A DNA stretch of 64,000 nt from JAAUUJ01 sp964392245 (GTDB lineage: Bacteria; Cyanobacteriota; Cyanobacteriia; Thermostichales; Thermostichaceae), in assembly GCA_964392245.1 (NCBI GenBank), contig CAYMOX010000001.1:186001-250000 (forward strand), given 5' to 3'. The position numbers were made by a program, and so were the translations under genes. Positions 34,558-42,613 of the stretch are shown piece after piece. The stretch's first letter is position 1; the number at the start of each line of letters is the position of its first letter. The notes below the pieces were generated by a model. That model did no database searches. It saw only the letters and a list, made by a program, of their open reading frames with translations, and was not told the origin of the DNA.

Positions 34558-35874
34558 CTAGGGTTTTTGAATCACCTGTTCCAGAATCCGCCGTTTCGCT
34601 TTGGGATCAATGCCGATCAGGCGCACGTATTCTCCAGCATGCTCCTGCAGACAGGCTTCTAACGCAGCCATCACCTCTGGCTCCCGCACAGCTTCCACCG
34701 GCGCACAGCTTTGCCAGGAACTGGTGCGAAAACGACGCTCACTGGCATGTTCTGTCCCGATCTGATATCCCTGAGCCAGCAACTGCCGCACTGCCGTTTG
34801 GGTTTCGGGACTCAGGCGAGAGGCAGAACCTCCAGCATAGTTGAAGGAGCTGGACGGGGATGAAGCATAGGTGGAGGGAAGGGCAGCACTTTGCTGCGGA
34901 GCTTGGGGCTGATCTCCGGGAGTATGGATAACTTCCTCCAAGACCCGCCGCTTCACCTGCGGATCGATCCCAATTAGCCGCACATACTCCTGAGGATGCT
35001 GGGCCATGATCTGGTTCAATTCTGCCAGGATATCCCCTAAGCGTCCCTGCTCAAAAACCGGACCACTCTGCCAGGAACGGGTACGGAAGCGGCGCTGATC
35101 GGCAAACTCAACCCCAATGTGACATCCCTGACTGAGGAGACTCTGCACCTGGGTTTGCAGGTTGGCATTGGCCTGAGGGCTGTAGGAAGTTGCAGGGGTG
35201 CCTCTACTCGAAGTTGTCGTGGCAGTGGGGGCGGCCTGACCTGGAGACTGGATTAAAATCTCATCCACCCGTCGCTTTCCCTGGGGATCCACCACAATCA
35301 GGCGCACGTATTCCTGGGGATGTTCGCGGGCAAAGCGATCAATGGTCCCCATAACTTCCCCGAGATGGGTTGATTCCACCAGCGGACCACTCTGCCAGGA
35401 GCGGGTGCGATAGCGGCGCTGATCGGCGCATTCCAGATTGAGGCGATAGCCCTGCCGCAGAATTTGGCCAATCTGTTGCTCCAGACCTCGATCCAGACCA
35501 GCGGGAGCTGAAGGGGCAGAGGTCGAGGGGCCCGCCTGATAGCCGCCAGAATGCCCGAGGCCAGAGGTGACGGGGGCAGGTTGCTGACCAGGGTATTGGA
35601 TCACCTGCTCCAGGATTCTTGTTTTAGCTTTCGGATCCACACCGATCAGGCGAACGTACTCCTGTGGATGTTGGGCCATCACCGACTCAATGGCTTGCAG
35701 AACGTCCGTTTCCCGGTCACTTTCAATGGCGATGGCACTCCGCCAGGACCGGGTTCGATAACGGCGCTCATCGGCATACTCCGTACTGATCCGGTACCCC
35801 TGGGCCAGGAGCTGGCGAATCTGGTTCCGAATATCTGCAGAGAGAAGAGTGCCGTTTTGATTGCTTCCAACCAT
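34558..35874 (-). CDS. ccmM: Likely short CcmM isoform from an internal start
   Basis: In-frame ATG 35874 (MVGSNQNGTLLSADIR) sits just before the first SSU-like domain, with a GGGG sequence about nine bases upstream. Translation from it would give 438 residues with four SSU-like domains and no carbonic anhydrase, the layout of the known M35 isoform made from internal initiation. GTG 35889 is an alternative. Confidence 0.5.
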   Translation of the reverse strand: MVGSNQNGTLLSADIRNQIRQLLAQGYRISTEYADERRYRTRSWRSAIAIESDRETDVLQAIESVMAQHPQEYVRLIGVDPKAKTRILEQVIQYPGQQPAPVTSGLGHSGGYQAGPSTSAPSAPAGLDRGLEQQIGQILRQGYRLNLECADQRRYRTRSWQSGPLVESTHLGEVMGTIDRFAREHPQEYVRLIVVDPQGKRRVDEILIQSPGQAAPTATTTSSRGTPATSYSPQANANLQTQVQSLLSQGCHIGVEFADQRRFRTRSWQSGPVFEQGRLGDILAELNQIMAQHPQEYVRLIGIDPQVKRRVLEEVIHTPGDQPQAPQQSAALPSTYASSPSSSFNYAGGSASRLSPETQTAVRQLLAQGYQIGTEHASERRFRTSSWQSCAPVEAVREPEVMAALEACLQEHAGEYVRLIGIDPKAKRRILEQVIQKP

Positions 35875-36564
35875 GCCGTGTATCCCCACTGGGTGTCTAG
35901 ACTGTACAGAGGTGCTCTTTGGGTTTGCCGCTGACTGTTGCAGCGCATTGCGCAAGGGGCCGATACACACAAGGTTTTCGGCACAGTGATAGCCTTCTCG
36001 CAACGCCTGATTGACGCCGACCATCTGTTGCGCAAATTGAATGTCCTTCTCCTCCACCGCAGGCAACTGGTCGGCCTGGGCCTGGGTGGTAATGATCGAT
36101 CCAGAGGCCACATAGCGTCCTGGAGGGATCTCTACATCCTGGATAAGGCAATGCATCATCACCACTGAGCCGGAGCCGACGCGGGCATTGAAGACAGTGG
36201 AACGAAAGCCGATCACACAGTGATCCCCCACATAGGCAGGACCATGGATCAAGCTCATATGGGTAATGGAGCTGTTGCGTCCGATCCAGACGGAATAGGG
36301 ATGGCCATCATCCCCCAGGACTCGGCCCGCCAAGCCTCCATGCACCACAACACCGTTTTGCAGGTTGGAGCCTGGGCCGATCGAGAAGGGGGTGCCTGCA
36401 TCCGCTCGAATCGTTGTCCCTGGACCAATGAAGACATTGGCAGCAACAGCCACATCTCCCGTCAAGGTGGAGAACGGGTGCACATAGGCCGCGTCATGGA
36501 TCTGAGGCTCAGCGAGGGACTTCGACCAGGGGGTGGGTGGAGCAGGGTAGCAATGGGCAACCAT
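34558..36564 (-). CDS. ccmM: Carboxysome scaffold CcmM (gamma-CA plus four Rubisco SSU-like domains)
   Basis: 668 residues from ATG 36564 (GGGAG nine bases upstream). The N-terminal gamma-carbonic-anhydrase domain keeps the three zinc histidines (VVVHGG, ITHMSLIHG). The CAENLVC pair matches the disulphide seen in active CcmM of thermophilic relatives. Four SSU-like domains follow, each with RxRTxSWxS and EYVRLIxxDPxxKRR, joined by Pro/Ser/Ala/Gln linkers. Cys content of the four is 0, 1, 1 and 2. CcmM condenses Rubisco and nucleates the carboxysome. A probable internal start is annotated separately. Confidence 0.96.
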   Translation of the reverse strand: MVAHCYPAPPTPWSKSLAEPQIHDAAYVHPFSTLTGDVAVAANVFIGPGTTIRADAGTPFSIGPGSNLQNGVVVHGGLAGRVLGDDGHPYSVWIGRNSSITHMSLIHGPAYVGDHCVIGFRSTVFNARVGSGSVVMMHCLIQDVEIPPGRYVASGSIITTQAQADQLPAVEEKDIQFAQQMVGVNQALREGYHCAENLVCIGPLRNALQQSAANPKSTSVQSRHPVGIHGMVGSNQNGTLLSADIRNQIRQLLAQGYRISTEYADERRYRTRSWRSAIAIESDRETDVLQAIESVMAQHPQEYVRLIGVDPKAKTRILEQVIQYPGQQPAPVTSGLGHSGGYQAGPSTSAPSAPAGLDRGLEQQIGQILRQGYRLNLECADQRRYRTRSWQSGPLVESTHLGEVMGTIDRFAREHPQEYVRLIVVDPQGKRRVDEILIQSPGQAAPTATTTSSRGTPATSYSPQANANLQTQVQSLLSQGCHIGVEFADQRRFRTRSWQSGPVFEQGRLGDILAELNQIMAQHPQEYVRLIGIDPQVKRRVLEEVIHTPGDQPQAPQQSAALPSTYASSPSSSFNYAGGSASRLSPETQTAVRQLLAQGYQIGTEHASERRFRTSSWQSCAPVEAVREPEVMAALEACLQEHAGEYVRLIGIDPKAKRRILEQVIQKP

Positions 36565-36641
36565 GAAACATTTCTCCCAAACAACATGCAAAACCAGTGA
36601 TCACACCCTGATCGACCTGGAATATGGAGCGGTCATCTCCC

Positions 36642-36941
36642 TCAGCCATGATCTCGCTTGTTATAGACGGAGCGTCCCGCCAGACTGACCGTGTCAATAA
36701 TGGCGATCACGACAGCATCCAGTGGCCGTTTTTCATTCCCCTGGGGTTGGCGGGCGGCACTGCCACGACTGACCAGCACCCATTCCCCCACGCCAGCACC
36801 CACCGGATCCGCTGCCACTTCATAATCCGGTTGAGGTTGACCCTCCTCATTCAGGAACTGAACCCAGAGGAATTTGGTTCCCATCAGGCTGGGATCCTTC
36901 TGGGTGCTTACCACCGTGCCCCGCACAACAGCAACTTGCAT
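36642..36941 (-). CDS. ccmL: Carboxysome pentameric vertex protein CcmL
   Basis: 99-residue CcmL/EutN beta-barrel that forms pentamers capping shell vertices. Starts MQVAVVRGTVVSTQKDPSLMGTK (quoted in part), with the family's RGxVVSTxK and LM-G-x-K/KFL motifs. VGAGVGEWVLVSRGSAAR near 46-63 lines the pentamer pore, and the LDAVVIAIIDTV strand is near 73. Sits 15 bases after ccmK1 and 77 before ccmM in the operon. Confidence 0.95.
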   Translation of the reverse strand: MQVAVVRGTVVSTQKDPSLMGTKFLWVQFLNEEGQPQPDYEVAADPVGAGVGEWVLVSRGSAARQPQGNEKRPLDAVVIAIIDTVSLAGRSVYNKRDHG

Positions 36942-36956
36942 GGACTCAGGACACCC

Positions 36957-37298
36957 TTAAGGGCGACCGTAGGGGCGAATGGCATTGACGCTTTCGCGGA
37001 ACTGAGCCACATCTTCGGTGTAGCGGATGGGAAGAACGTATTCCAGGTTCTCATGGGGCCGAGCAATGATATGCCAGGACAGCAGTTGTCCGCCATTCAC
37101 CCGTTTGATCGACTCAATCCCAGCAGCCACCGAGGCCTGCACTTCGGACACATCGCCGCGCACGATCACGGTGACCCGTCCGCTGCTGATCTTTTCGTAG
37201 CCCACCAGGGTCACCCGCGCAGCCTTGACCATCGCATCCGCAGCTTCTACAACAGCTGGAAATCCCAGCGTTTCCACCATTCCAACAGCAATAGCCAC
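36957..37298 (-). CDS. ccmK1: Carboxysome shell hexamer CcmK (CcmK1-like)
   Basis: 113-residue single BMC-domain protein forming hexameric shell tiles with a pore for bicarbonate and RuBP. Motifs: AVGMVETLGFPAVVEAADAMVKAA (quoted in part), the pore loop KISSGRVTVIVRG near 36-48, and HIIARPHENLEYVLPI near 77-92. The C-terminus is about 10 residues longer than that of the upstream paralogue (SVNAIRPYGRP). About 96 bases separate it from ccmK2, with which it is near-identical across the core. Confidence 0.94.
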   Translation of the reverse strand: MAIAVGMVETLGFPAVVEAADAMVKAARVTLVGYEKISSGRVTVIVRGDVSEVQASVAAGIESIKRVNGGQLLSWHIIARPHENLEYVLPIRYTEDVAQFRESVNAIRPYGRP

Positions 37299-37394
37299 AA
37301 CAACAATCTCCTTAGCAACATCGCAACATCAACAATAAGGGCGACTCTGCCGCAGGTGGGCGCGATCCTCTCAGCCGCTCCTGCAGCCAGGGTC

Positions 37395-37703
37395 TTAGGA
37401 GCGGAACTGTTCCACTGCTTCGGTGTAGCGAATCGGGAGAACGAACTCCAGGTTTTCGTGAGGACGGGCAATGATGTGATGGGAGAGAATCTCACCGCCA
37501 CTGACCCGCTTGGCGGATTCCAGACCTGCTGCGACTGAGGCCTGCACCTCGGACACATCGCCACGCACGATCACCGTGACTCGCCCGCTACCAATTTTCT
37601 CGTAGCCCACCAGGGTCACCCGCGCAGCCTTGACCATGGCATCTGCGGCTTCTACCACACAAGGAAACCCTTTTGTTTCGATCATTCCAACAGCAATCGG
37701 CAT
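37395..37703 (-). CDS. ccmK2: Carboxysome shell hexamer CcmK (CcmK2-like)
   Basis: 102-residue BMC shell protein, first gene of the ccm operon. The core matches its neighbour with small changes (MPIAVGMIETKGFPCVVEAA, pore loop KIGSGRVTVIVRG, HHIIARPHENLEFVLPI). It is normally the most abundant shell component, in line with its promoter-proximal place. Which of the two is 'K1' or 'K2' follows operon order, as in other beta-cyanobacteria. Confidence 0.93.
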   Translation of the reverse strand: MPIAVGMIETKGFPCVVEAADAMVKAARVTLVGYEKIGSGRVTVIVRGDVSEVQASVAAGLESAKRVSGGEILSHHIIARPHENLEFVLPIRYTEAVEQFRS

Positions 37704-38289
37704 ATCCCTTTTCTCCCAATGAAGTCCCAGTGCATGAGTGAATTACATCAATCAGGGGGGATGCTCTCAACCCCAAGACCTGATCATTGTTCGAACCGTT
37801 TAGCGCAGGGGAACATTCCATGACCTGACGGGTAAACGGTCGTGCCAGAGCCTTGACGGCAAAGACTTAAGAGGCAAAACACCAGATCACCTCACAAGCC
37901 TGTAAGTGTAACTCCCTCAATCTCTCGACAGGCAAAATGCAACCCGTTTGTGTAGCGGCATTTCGACTTTAAATCAATCATATCGCCCTGGGAACATAAG
38001 GAAAAATTAATATTCTTAATTAGACTGATAGCTTTTGGTTAAGTCAGTAAATTGCCTTAATATAATTAAGATATTTCTTAAAAGAAAGCGATAAATCGAT
38101 AGCTCTTTCTAGGATGGGGCTGGCTGTTCAAGAATCTGATGCTGTCAGGATGCAAGCTTGCTGAGCCGGACCCTCTGACCGCTCGCCTGCCCGAGGAATT
38201 CGTGACGATTCTCAAGATCGGCCTAGATAGATCAACAATGGATCAACACCCGTGTTGTCCCTCATGGTTTTGCTGAGATTCTTACCCCT
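37704..38289. promoter_or_regulatory. Divergent ccm / larB control region
   Basis: 586 bases without a convincing gene. The part from about 37970 to 38110 is markedly AT-rich against the surrounding GC-rich DNA and carries dyads: AATTAA-N5-TTAATT (38005-38021) and CTTAAT-ATA-ATTAAG (38056-38070). It must hold the minus-strand ccmK2 promoter and the plus-strand larB promoter. CO2-responsive LysR regulators (CmpR/CcmR) are the expected controllers, but I could not place a clean match to their motifs. Confidence 0.6.
38244..38257 (+). promoter_or_regulatory. Palindrome before larB
   Basis: CAACAC-CC-GTGTTG, 14 bp, perfect arms, 32 bases before the larB ATG. Candidate operator. Confidence 0.35.
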
Positions 38290-39084
38290 ATGGAGCCTGA
38301 AAAACTGCGTGATCTGCTACAGGCGGTAGCTAGTGGTCGAATGACTCCTGACCAGGCTCTGCAGGATCTCAAGTATCTGCCCTTTGAGGCGGTAGGCAAT
38401 TTTGCCCGTATTGATGGCCATCGCCGTTTACGCACAGGGTTTCCGGAAGCGGTGTGGGGGCCGGGCAAGAGTGCCGAGCAGATTGTGCAGATCATGCGTC
38501 GGATTGAGGAACGGGGATCCCTGGCCCTGGCCACGCGCATTTCACCGGAGCTATTTCAGCAAATCCAACCTCATCTCCGCCAGGCCTGTTATTCCCCTGA
38601 GGCTCGCCTGTGCTGGTTGCCGATGACAGGCCCCGCCTATCCGGGCCGACTAAGTGTGATCTCTGCCGGGACCGCCGATCTGCCGGTGGCGGAAGAAGCA
38701 GCCCTGACGGCTGAACTGTCTGGATTTCAAGTGCGACGACTCTGGGATGTGGGCGTTGCAGGCATTCATCGGCTGCTGGATAATCGAGACGCTTTGCAGG
38801 CGGATGTTTTGATCGTGGTGGCGGGGATGGAAGGTGCGCTGGCCAGCGTAGTGGCGGGTTTAGTGGACTGTCCCGTGATCGCGGTTCCCACCAGCATTGG
38901 CTATGGTGCCAGCTTCCATGGGATTGCCGCCCTCTTGGGTATGCTCAACTCCTGTGCTGCAGGGGTGGGGGTTGTGAACATCGACAATGGGTTTGGAGCC
39001 GCAATTCTGGCGGGACAAATTTTGCGCAGGATCAAGCCTTCACCCCTGTCAACCCCAAGAGAGGGGAACTCATTCTCCTGGTAA
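38290..39084 (+). CDS. larB: Nickel-pincer cofactor biosynthesis protein LarB
   Basis: 264 residues. LarB carboxylates and hydrolyses nicotinate adenine dinucleotide at the start of nickel-pincer nucleotide synthesis; its C-terminal half has a PurE-like fold. Visible: N-terminal LRDLLQAVASGRMTPDQAL, FARIDGHRRLRTGFPEAVWG near 39-58, SAGTADLPVAEEA near 122-134, and the active-site VAGMEGALASVVAGLV near 177 with PTSIGYGASFHG. larC and larE are not in the window. Homologues are common in cyanobacteria. The pathway starts from an NAD precursor, as does pncB nearby, but no functional link is shown. Confidence 0.92.
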   Translation: MEPEKLRDLLQAVASGRMTPDQALQDLKYLPFEAVGNFARIDGHRRLRTGFPEAVWGPGKSAEQIVQIMRRIEERGSLALATRISPELFQQIQPHLRQACYSPEARLCWLPMTGPAYPGRLSVISAGTADLPVAEEAALTAELSGFQVRRLWDVGVAGIHRLLDNRDALQADVLIVVAGMEGALASVVAGLVDCPVIAVPTSIGYGASFHGIAALLGMLNSCAAGVGVVNIDNGFGAAILAGQILRRIKPSPLSTPREGNSFSW

Positions 39085-39160
39085 AGTCTCCTGCCTGTTC
39101 TGCAAGGCAAGGGCCCGAAAAGTTATCATCATCAACATCCCCTGACAATACCTTTCCCCT

Positions 39161-39949
39161 ATGGACACCCTGCTTGCGCTGGCCCAGAGCCTGATCGAGA
39201 CATTTGCCTGGTCAGATCTGATGCTGATCGTGGCGCTCGTTTTTCTGGAGGCTGCCCTTTCAGCGGATAATGCTGTGGCTCTGGCGGCGCTGGTTCGACA
39301 CCTGCCCACCGTGGAACAGCGGAACCGTGCTCTGCGCCTGGGGATTTTGGGGGCTTATGGCTTTCGCATCCTGATCATTCTGGCGGCCACCTGGATCGTT
39401 GAATATCGACCCGCTCAGATCCTTGGAGCTGCCTATCTGCTCTGGTTAGCCCTGCAGCATTTTCGCGAAGAGGAAGGTCACGAAAGTGAACATATTCCTG
39501 GAAGTGCCAACTTTTGGCAAACCATCCTGCTGGTGGAGCTGACGGATCTGGCCTTTTCCTTCGACAGTATTGCGGCCTCAATTGCGGTATCGCGCAAAAC
39601 CTGGGTGGTAATTCTGGGGGGTATCCTGGGCATTACCCTGATGCGCTACATGGCGATGTTTTTTCTCCGCTGGCTGGATGAGTACAGTCGCCTGGAGGAT
39701 GCCGCCTACTTTATGATCAGTTTGATGGGGACGCGGATGCTACTGGATGCGTTTGTGCCCGGGTGGGAGATGCCCGAATGGCCTCTCATGTGTGTGGTGC
39801 TTGCCATTTTTGTCTGGGGATTCTCGAAACGAACCCTCTCCCCAAGCTCTGATCCCCCTGATCCTTCTCTGGAGTTTGATGGAGGAGAGAGGCAAGGCAG
39901 TGAAGCACTGGGATACCTACAGCATCAGCCCGGTACAGGGGAGCATTGA
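39161..39949 (+). CDS. TerC family integral membrane protein
   Basis: 262 residues with seven or so membrane segments. TerC signatures are LEAALSADNAVALAALVRHLP near 28-48 (quoted in part) and LLVELTDLAFSFDSIAASIAVS near 125-146 (quoted in part), with the membrane-embedded acidic residues thought to carry metal. The family includes Mn exporters and the plastid TerC needed for thylakoid insertion. The C-terminal 35 residues are polar. The end of the gene overlaps the open frame of the recombinase that follows. Confidence 0.85.
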   Translation: MDTLLALAQSLIETFAWSDLMLIVALVFLEAALSADNAVALAALVRHLPTVEQRNRALRLGILGAYGFRILIILAATWIVEYRPAQILGAAYLLWLALQHFREEEGHESEHIPGSANFWQTILLVELTDLAFSFDSIAASIAVSRKTWVVILGGILGITLMRYMAMFFLRWLDEYSRLEDAAYFMISLMGTRMLLDAFVPGWEMPEWPLMCVVLAIFVWGFSKRTLSPSSDPPDPSLEFDGGERQGSEALGYLQHQPGTGEH

Positions 39950-39953
39950 CAAG

Positions 39954-40943
39954 GTGAACCCCTCTCAACCCCATTCCGAGTCCGTGGTAGCAGCGGACCT
40001 TGCCCCAGCTTCTGCTCAGCCCCTGGGTCGGTTGGTGGCCCAGTATTTGCAGGAACGGGAGCGGGATCTGGCAAAAGCCAGTCGCCGAACCTACCGCATG
40101 GCCCTGGAACAGTTTGCCGATAGCTGTCAACTGCCCCTGGATCAGATCCAGCCGCTGCAGGTGCAAACCTTTCTGAATGGGTTGAAAGGCCGGCCTTTTC
40201 GCACCAAAGCGGGAACCTTGATGTATCCTCCGGCGTCTCCCGCCACCTACAATCTCAAGCGCCTGGCCCTGCAGCAATTCTTTCAGTGGGCCTGTGAACG
40301 CGGCTATTGCCACCCCCCCCTTCCCACCCAGGCGATTCGGGCAGCACGCCTACCAGCGCGGTTACCGAAAGATATGGATCGGTTGATGCTGCAGCGAGTT
40401 CTACACCGATCAGAACTGCATTCCCGTCGCTATGCCGCTCTGGTGCGGGTATTACTGGAGTGTGGATTGCGGGCTCAGGAATTGCTGGATTTAACTCTGC
40501 AGGATTTTCAACCCGGACCCGAGGGGGCGATTTTAGAGGTGCGCAGTGGGAAGGGCAGTAAACCCAGAGCGGTGGCAGTGGGAAGTTCCCTCATGGAGTT
40601 ATTGCAGGAGTATATCAGCCTTGAACGGGGACCCTGTGGTCCCACCGATCCCTTGTTTGTCTCGCTTTCCCGTTGTCCGGCCTATCAGGGGAAACCCCTG
40701 ACGTATGACGGATTGCGCCACATCATTTTGAAGTTAACCCATCCTGAACCGGGTCAACAAACACCCCACCAGTTCCGCCACAGTTTTGCCACCCTCCTGC
40801 TGGATAAGGGGATTGCGCCTGAGCACATCCAGCATCTGTTAGGCCACACCACAGCGGCGATGACCATGCGTTACACCCAGCGGGCCAATCTGCGGGCGGC
40901 CATTGCCCGGTCGCGGGAATTTTTGGATCAAGGCCTGATCTGA
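39954..40943 (+). CDS. Tyrosine recombinase / site-specific integrase (XerC/D-like)
   Basis: About 329 residues from GTG 39954, four bases after terC. ATG 39879, with GGAG just before it, would add 25 residues and overlap terC; I prefer the non-overlapping start. A SAM-like N-terminal domain (LGRLVAQYLQERERDLAKAS) is followed by a catalytic domain with Arg in CGLRAQELL, Lys in SGKGSKPR, HQFRHSFATLLL, LGHTTAAMTMRY and the tyrosine nucleophile in MRYTQ. All catalytic residues are kept. No attachment sites or cargo are visible, so it could be a chromosomal Xer-type enzyme. Confidence 0.85.
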   Translation: MNPSQPHSESVVAADLAPASAQPLGRLVAQYLQERERDLAKASRRTYRMALEQFADSCQLPLDQIQPLQVQTFLNGLKGRPFRTKAGTLMYPPASPATYNLKRLALQQFFQWACERGYCHPPLPTQAIRAARLPARLPKDMDRLMLQRVLHRSELHSRRYAALVRVLLECGLRAQELLDLTLQDFQPGPEGAILEVRSGKGSKPRAVAVGSSLMELLQEYISLERGPCGPTDPLFVSLSRCPAYQGKPLTYDGLRHIILKLTHPEPGQQTPHQFRHSFATLLLDKGIAPEHIQHLLGHTTAAMTMRYTQRANLRAAIARSREFLDQGLI

Positions 40944-40961
40944 GCCGTCCTTGGATCCAAC

Positions 40962-40987
40962 AAAAAAGCTGCCCCAGCAGGGACAGC
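40962..40987 (-). terminator. Terminator of atpB
   Basis: On the minus strand, stem GCTGTCCC/GGGGCAGC (one G-T pair) with a 4-base loop followed by TTTTTT, 25 bases after the atpB stop. It may also serve the convergent recombinase gene. Confidence 0.8.
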
Positions 40988-41012
40988 CGTAGGATTTCTG
41001 TCCAGCGTGGCG

Positions 41013-42443
41013 TTAGCCTTTGGCTTTCAGGTTCTCACCTTTTTCAATCGCTTCTTCAATGTCACCCACTAGGTAGAAGGCCTGCTCCGGCAGATGATCC
41101 AGTTCTCCCGAGAGGATGCGCTGAAAGCCCTTGATGGTGTCCTCCAGTTTCACATACTTGCCAGGGGAGCCGGTGAAGACCTCAGCCACAAAGAAAGGCT
41201 GGGAAAGGAATCGCTCAATCTTACGGGCCCGAGCCACGGTGATCTTGTCATCCTCCGACAGCTCATCCAGCCCCAGAATGGCAATGATGTCCTGCAGTTC
41301 CTTATAGCGTTGCAGGGTTTCTTTCACCGCCGAGGCCGTGTTGTAGTGCTCATCTCCCAAGATGGAGGCCTGCAGCATCGTGGAGGCGGAATCCAGAGGA
41401 TCCACCGCCGGATAAATGCCTTTGGAGGCGAGACTCCGGGAGAGCACCACGGTGGAATCCAGGTGAGCAAAGGTGGTGGCAGGGGCGGGATCCGTCAGGT
41501 CATCAGCAGGAACGTAGACCGCCTGGACTGAAGTGATCGATCCCTCCAGGGTGGAGGTGATCCGCTCCTGCAGGTTCCCCATTTCTGTGGCCAGTGTGGG
41601 CTGGTATCCCACCGCCGAGGGCATGCGGCCCAGCAGTGCCGAAACTTCCGATCCGGCCTGGACAAAGCGGAAAATATTGTCGATGAACAGCAACACGTCC
41701 TGCTTATTGCTATCGCGGAAGTGCTCCGCCATCGTCAAGGCCGTCAGCCCCACCCGCATCCGGGCTCCCGGGGGTTCGTTCATCTGGCCATACACCAGAG
41801 CCACCTTGTCGAGAATGCCGGACTCTTTAAATTCGTTGTAGAGATCGTTACCTTCGCGGGTCCGCTCTCCCACCCCCCCGAACACGGATAAGCCGGAGTG
41901 TTCCTGAGCGATGTTATTGATCAGCTCCTGAATGAGCACGGTCTTGCCCACCCCTGCACCACCAAACAGACCCACCTTGCCCCCTTTCCGGATGGGCGCC
42001 AGCAGATCAATAACTTTGATGCCAGTTTCAAAGGGCTCCGGCTTGGTGGAGAGGGCCGTTAGGGGAGGGGCATCGCGATGGATCGGGGAAACCTGTTCAG
42101 ATTTCACCGGTTCTCCCTGATCAACGGGTTCTCCCAGGACGTTAAAAATCCGCCCTAGCGTCGGTTGACCTACGGGGACGCTGATGGCCGCGCCCGTATC
42201 CGTGACCTGCATGCCCCGCACCAGTCCATCCGTGGAGGACATGGCCACCGCCCGCACCTTGTTGTCCCCCAGCAACTGCTGGACCTCAAACGTCACCTTG
42301 ACTTCAATCCCAGCGTCAGTGGTGGCCTCAACCCTGAGGGCGTTGTAGATTTCCGGTAGCTTACCACTGGGAAATTCTGCGTCGATTACAGGTCCGATCA
42401 CCTGTGTGATATAGCCAATATTCTGACCAACTGTCGTAACCAT
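41013..42443 (-). CDS. atpB: ATP synthase F1 subunit beta
   Basis: Catalytic subunit of the thylakoid/plasma-membrane ATP synthase. About 476 residues from ATG 42443 (MVTTVGQNIGYITQVIGPVID, quoted in part, as in cyanobacterial homologues); ATG 42473 adds ten residues and neither has ideal ribosome-binding spacing. P-loop GGAGVGKTVLIQEL near 157, the DELSEDD motif near 388, GERTREGNDLY with the catalytic Glu near 190 and LLFIDNIFRFVQAGSEVSALLGR (quoted in part) are intact. Unusually, atpE does not follow; the gene ends in a terminator and a convergent recombinase. Confidence 0.97.
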   Translation of the reverse strand: MVTTVGQNIGYITQVIGPVIDAEFPSGKLPEIYNALRVEATTDAGIEVKVTFEVQQLLGDNKVRAVAMSSTDGLVRGMQVTDTGAAISVPVGQPTLGRIFNVLGEPVDQGEPVKSEQVSPIHRDAPPLTALSTKPEPFETGIKVIDLLAPIRKGGKVGLFGGAGVGKTVLIQELINNIAQEHSGLSVFGGVGERTREGNDLYNEFKESGILDKVALVYGQMNEPPGARMRVGLTALTMAEHFRDSNKQDVLLFIDNIFRFVQAGSEVSALLGRMPSAVGYQPTLATEMGNLQERITSTLEGSITSVQAVYVPADDLTDPAPATTFAHLDSTVVLSRSLASKGIYPAVDPLDSASTMLQASILGDEHYNTASAVKETLQRYKELQDIIAILGLDELSEDDKITVARARKIERFLSQPFFVAEVFTGSPGKYVKLEDTIKGFQRILSGELDHLPEQAFYLVGDIEEAIEKGENLKAKG

Positions 42444-42613
42444 TCTGGGAAGCAGCTCCTTTTCTGTTGTCATCCCGGCAGGGAGAGCGAGCTCTAGATC
42501 AAGCTTTGCCCCTGAGCCTCACTGTCTGCCTTTAAGACTATCACCCTCTGTTACCCGCCTGATAACCATTTCTTCAGGAGCTGCATGGGCTGCCTCCGGA
42601 TGATCATAGATGA

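Noticed and set aside
36624..37538. 304-residue plus-strand frame across ccmL, ccmK1 and ccmK2
   Set aside because: Spans three conserved carboxysome genes in antisense; the composition is that of a shadow frame.
37740..37762. Possible NdhR/CcmR site (T-x-x-A-T-G, N10, ATCAAT) upstream of ccmK2
   Set aside because: Only four of six bases match in the left half; too weak to annotate.
39747..39949. Recombinase reading frame extended through the end of terC
   Set aside because: The N-terminal part translated there is Pro/Cys-rich and unlike integrases; it is the off-frame reading of terC.
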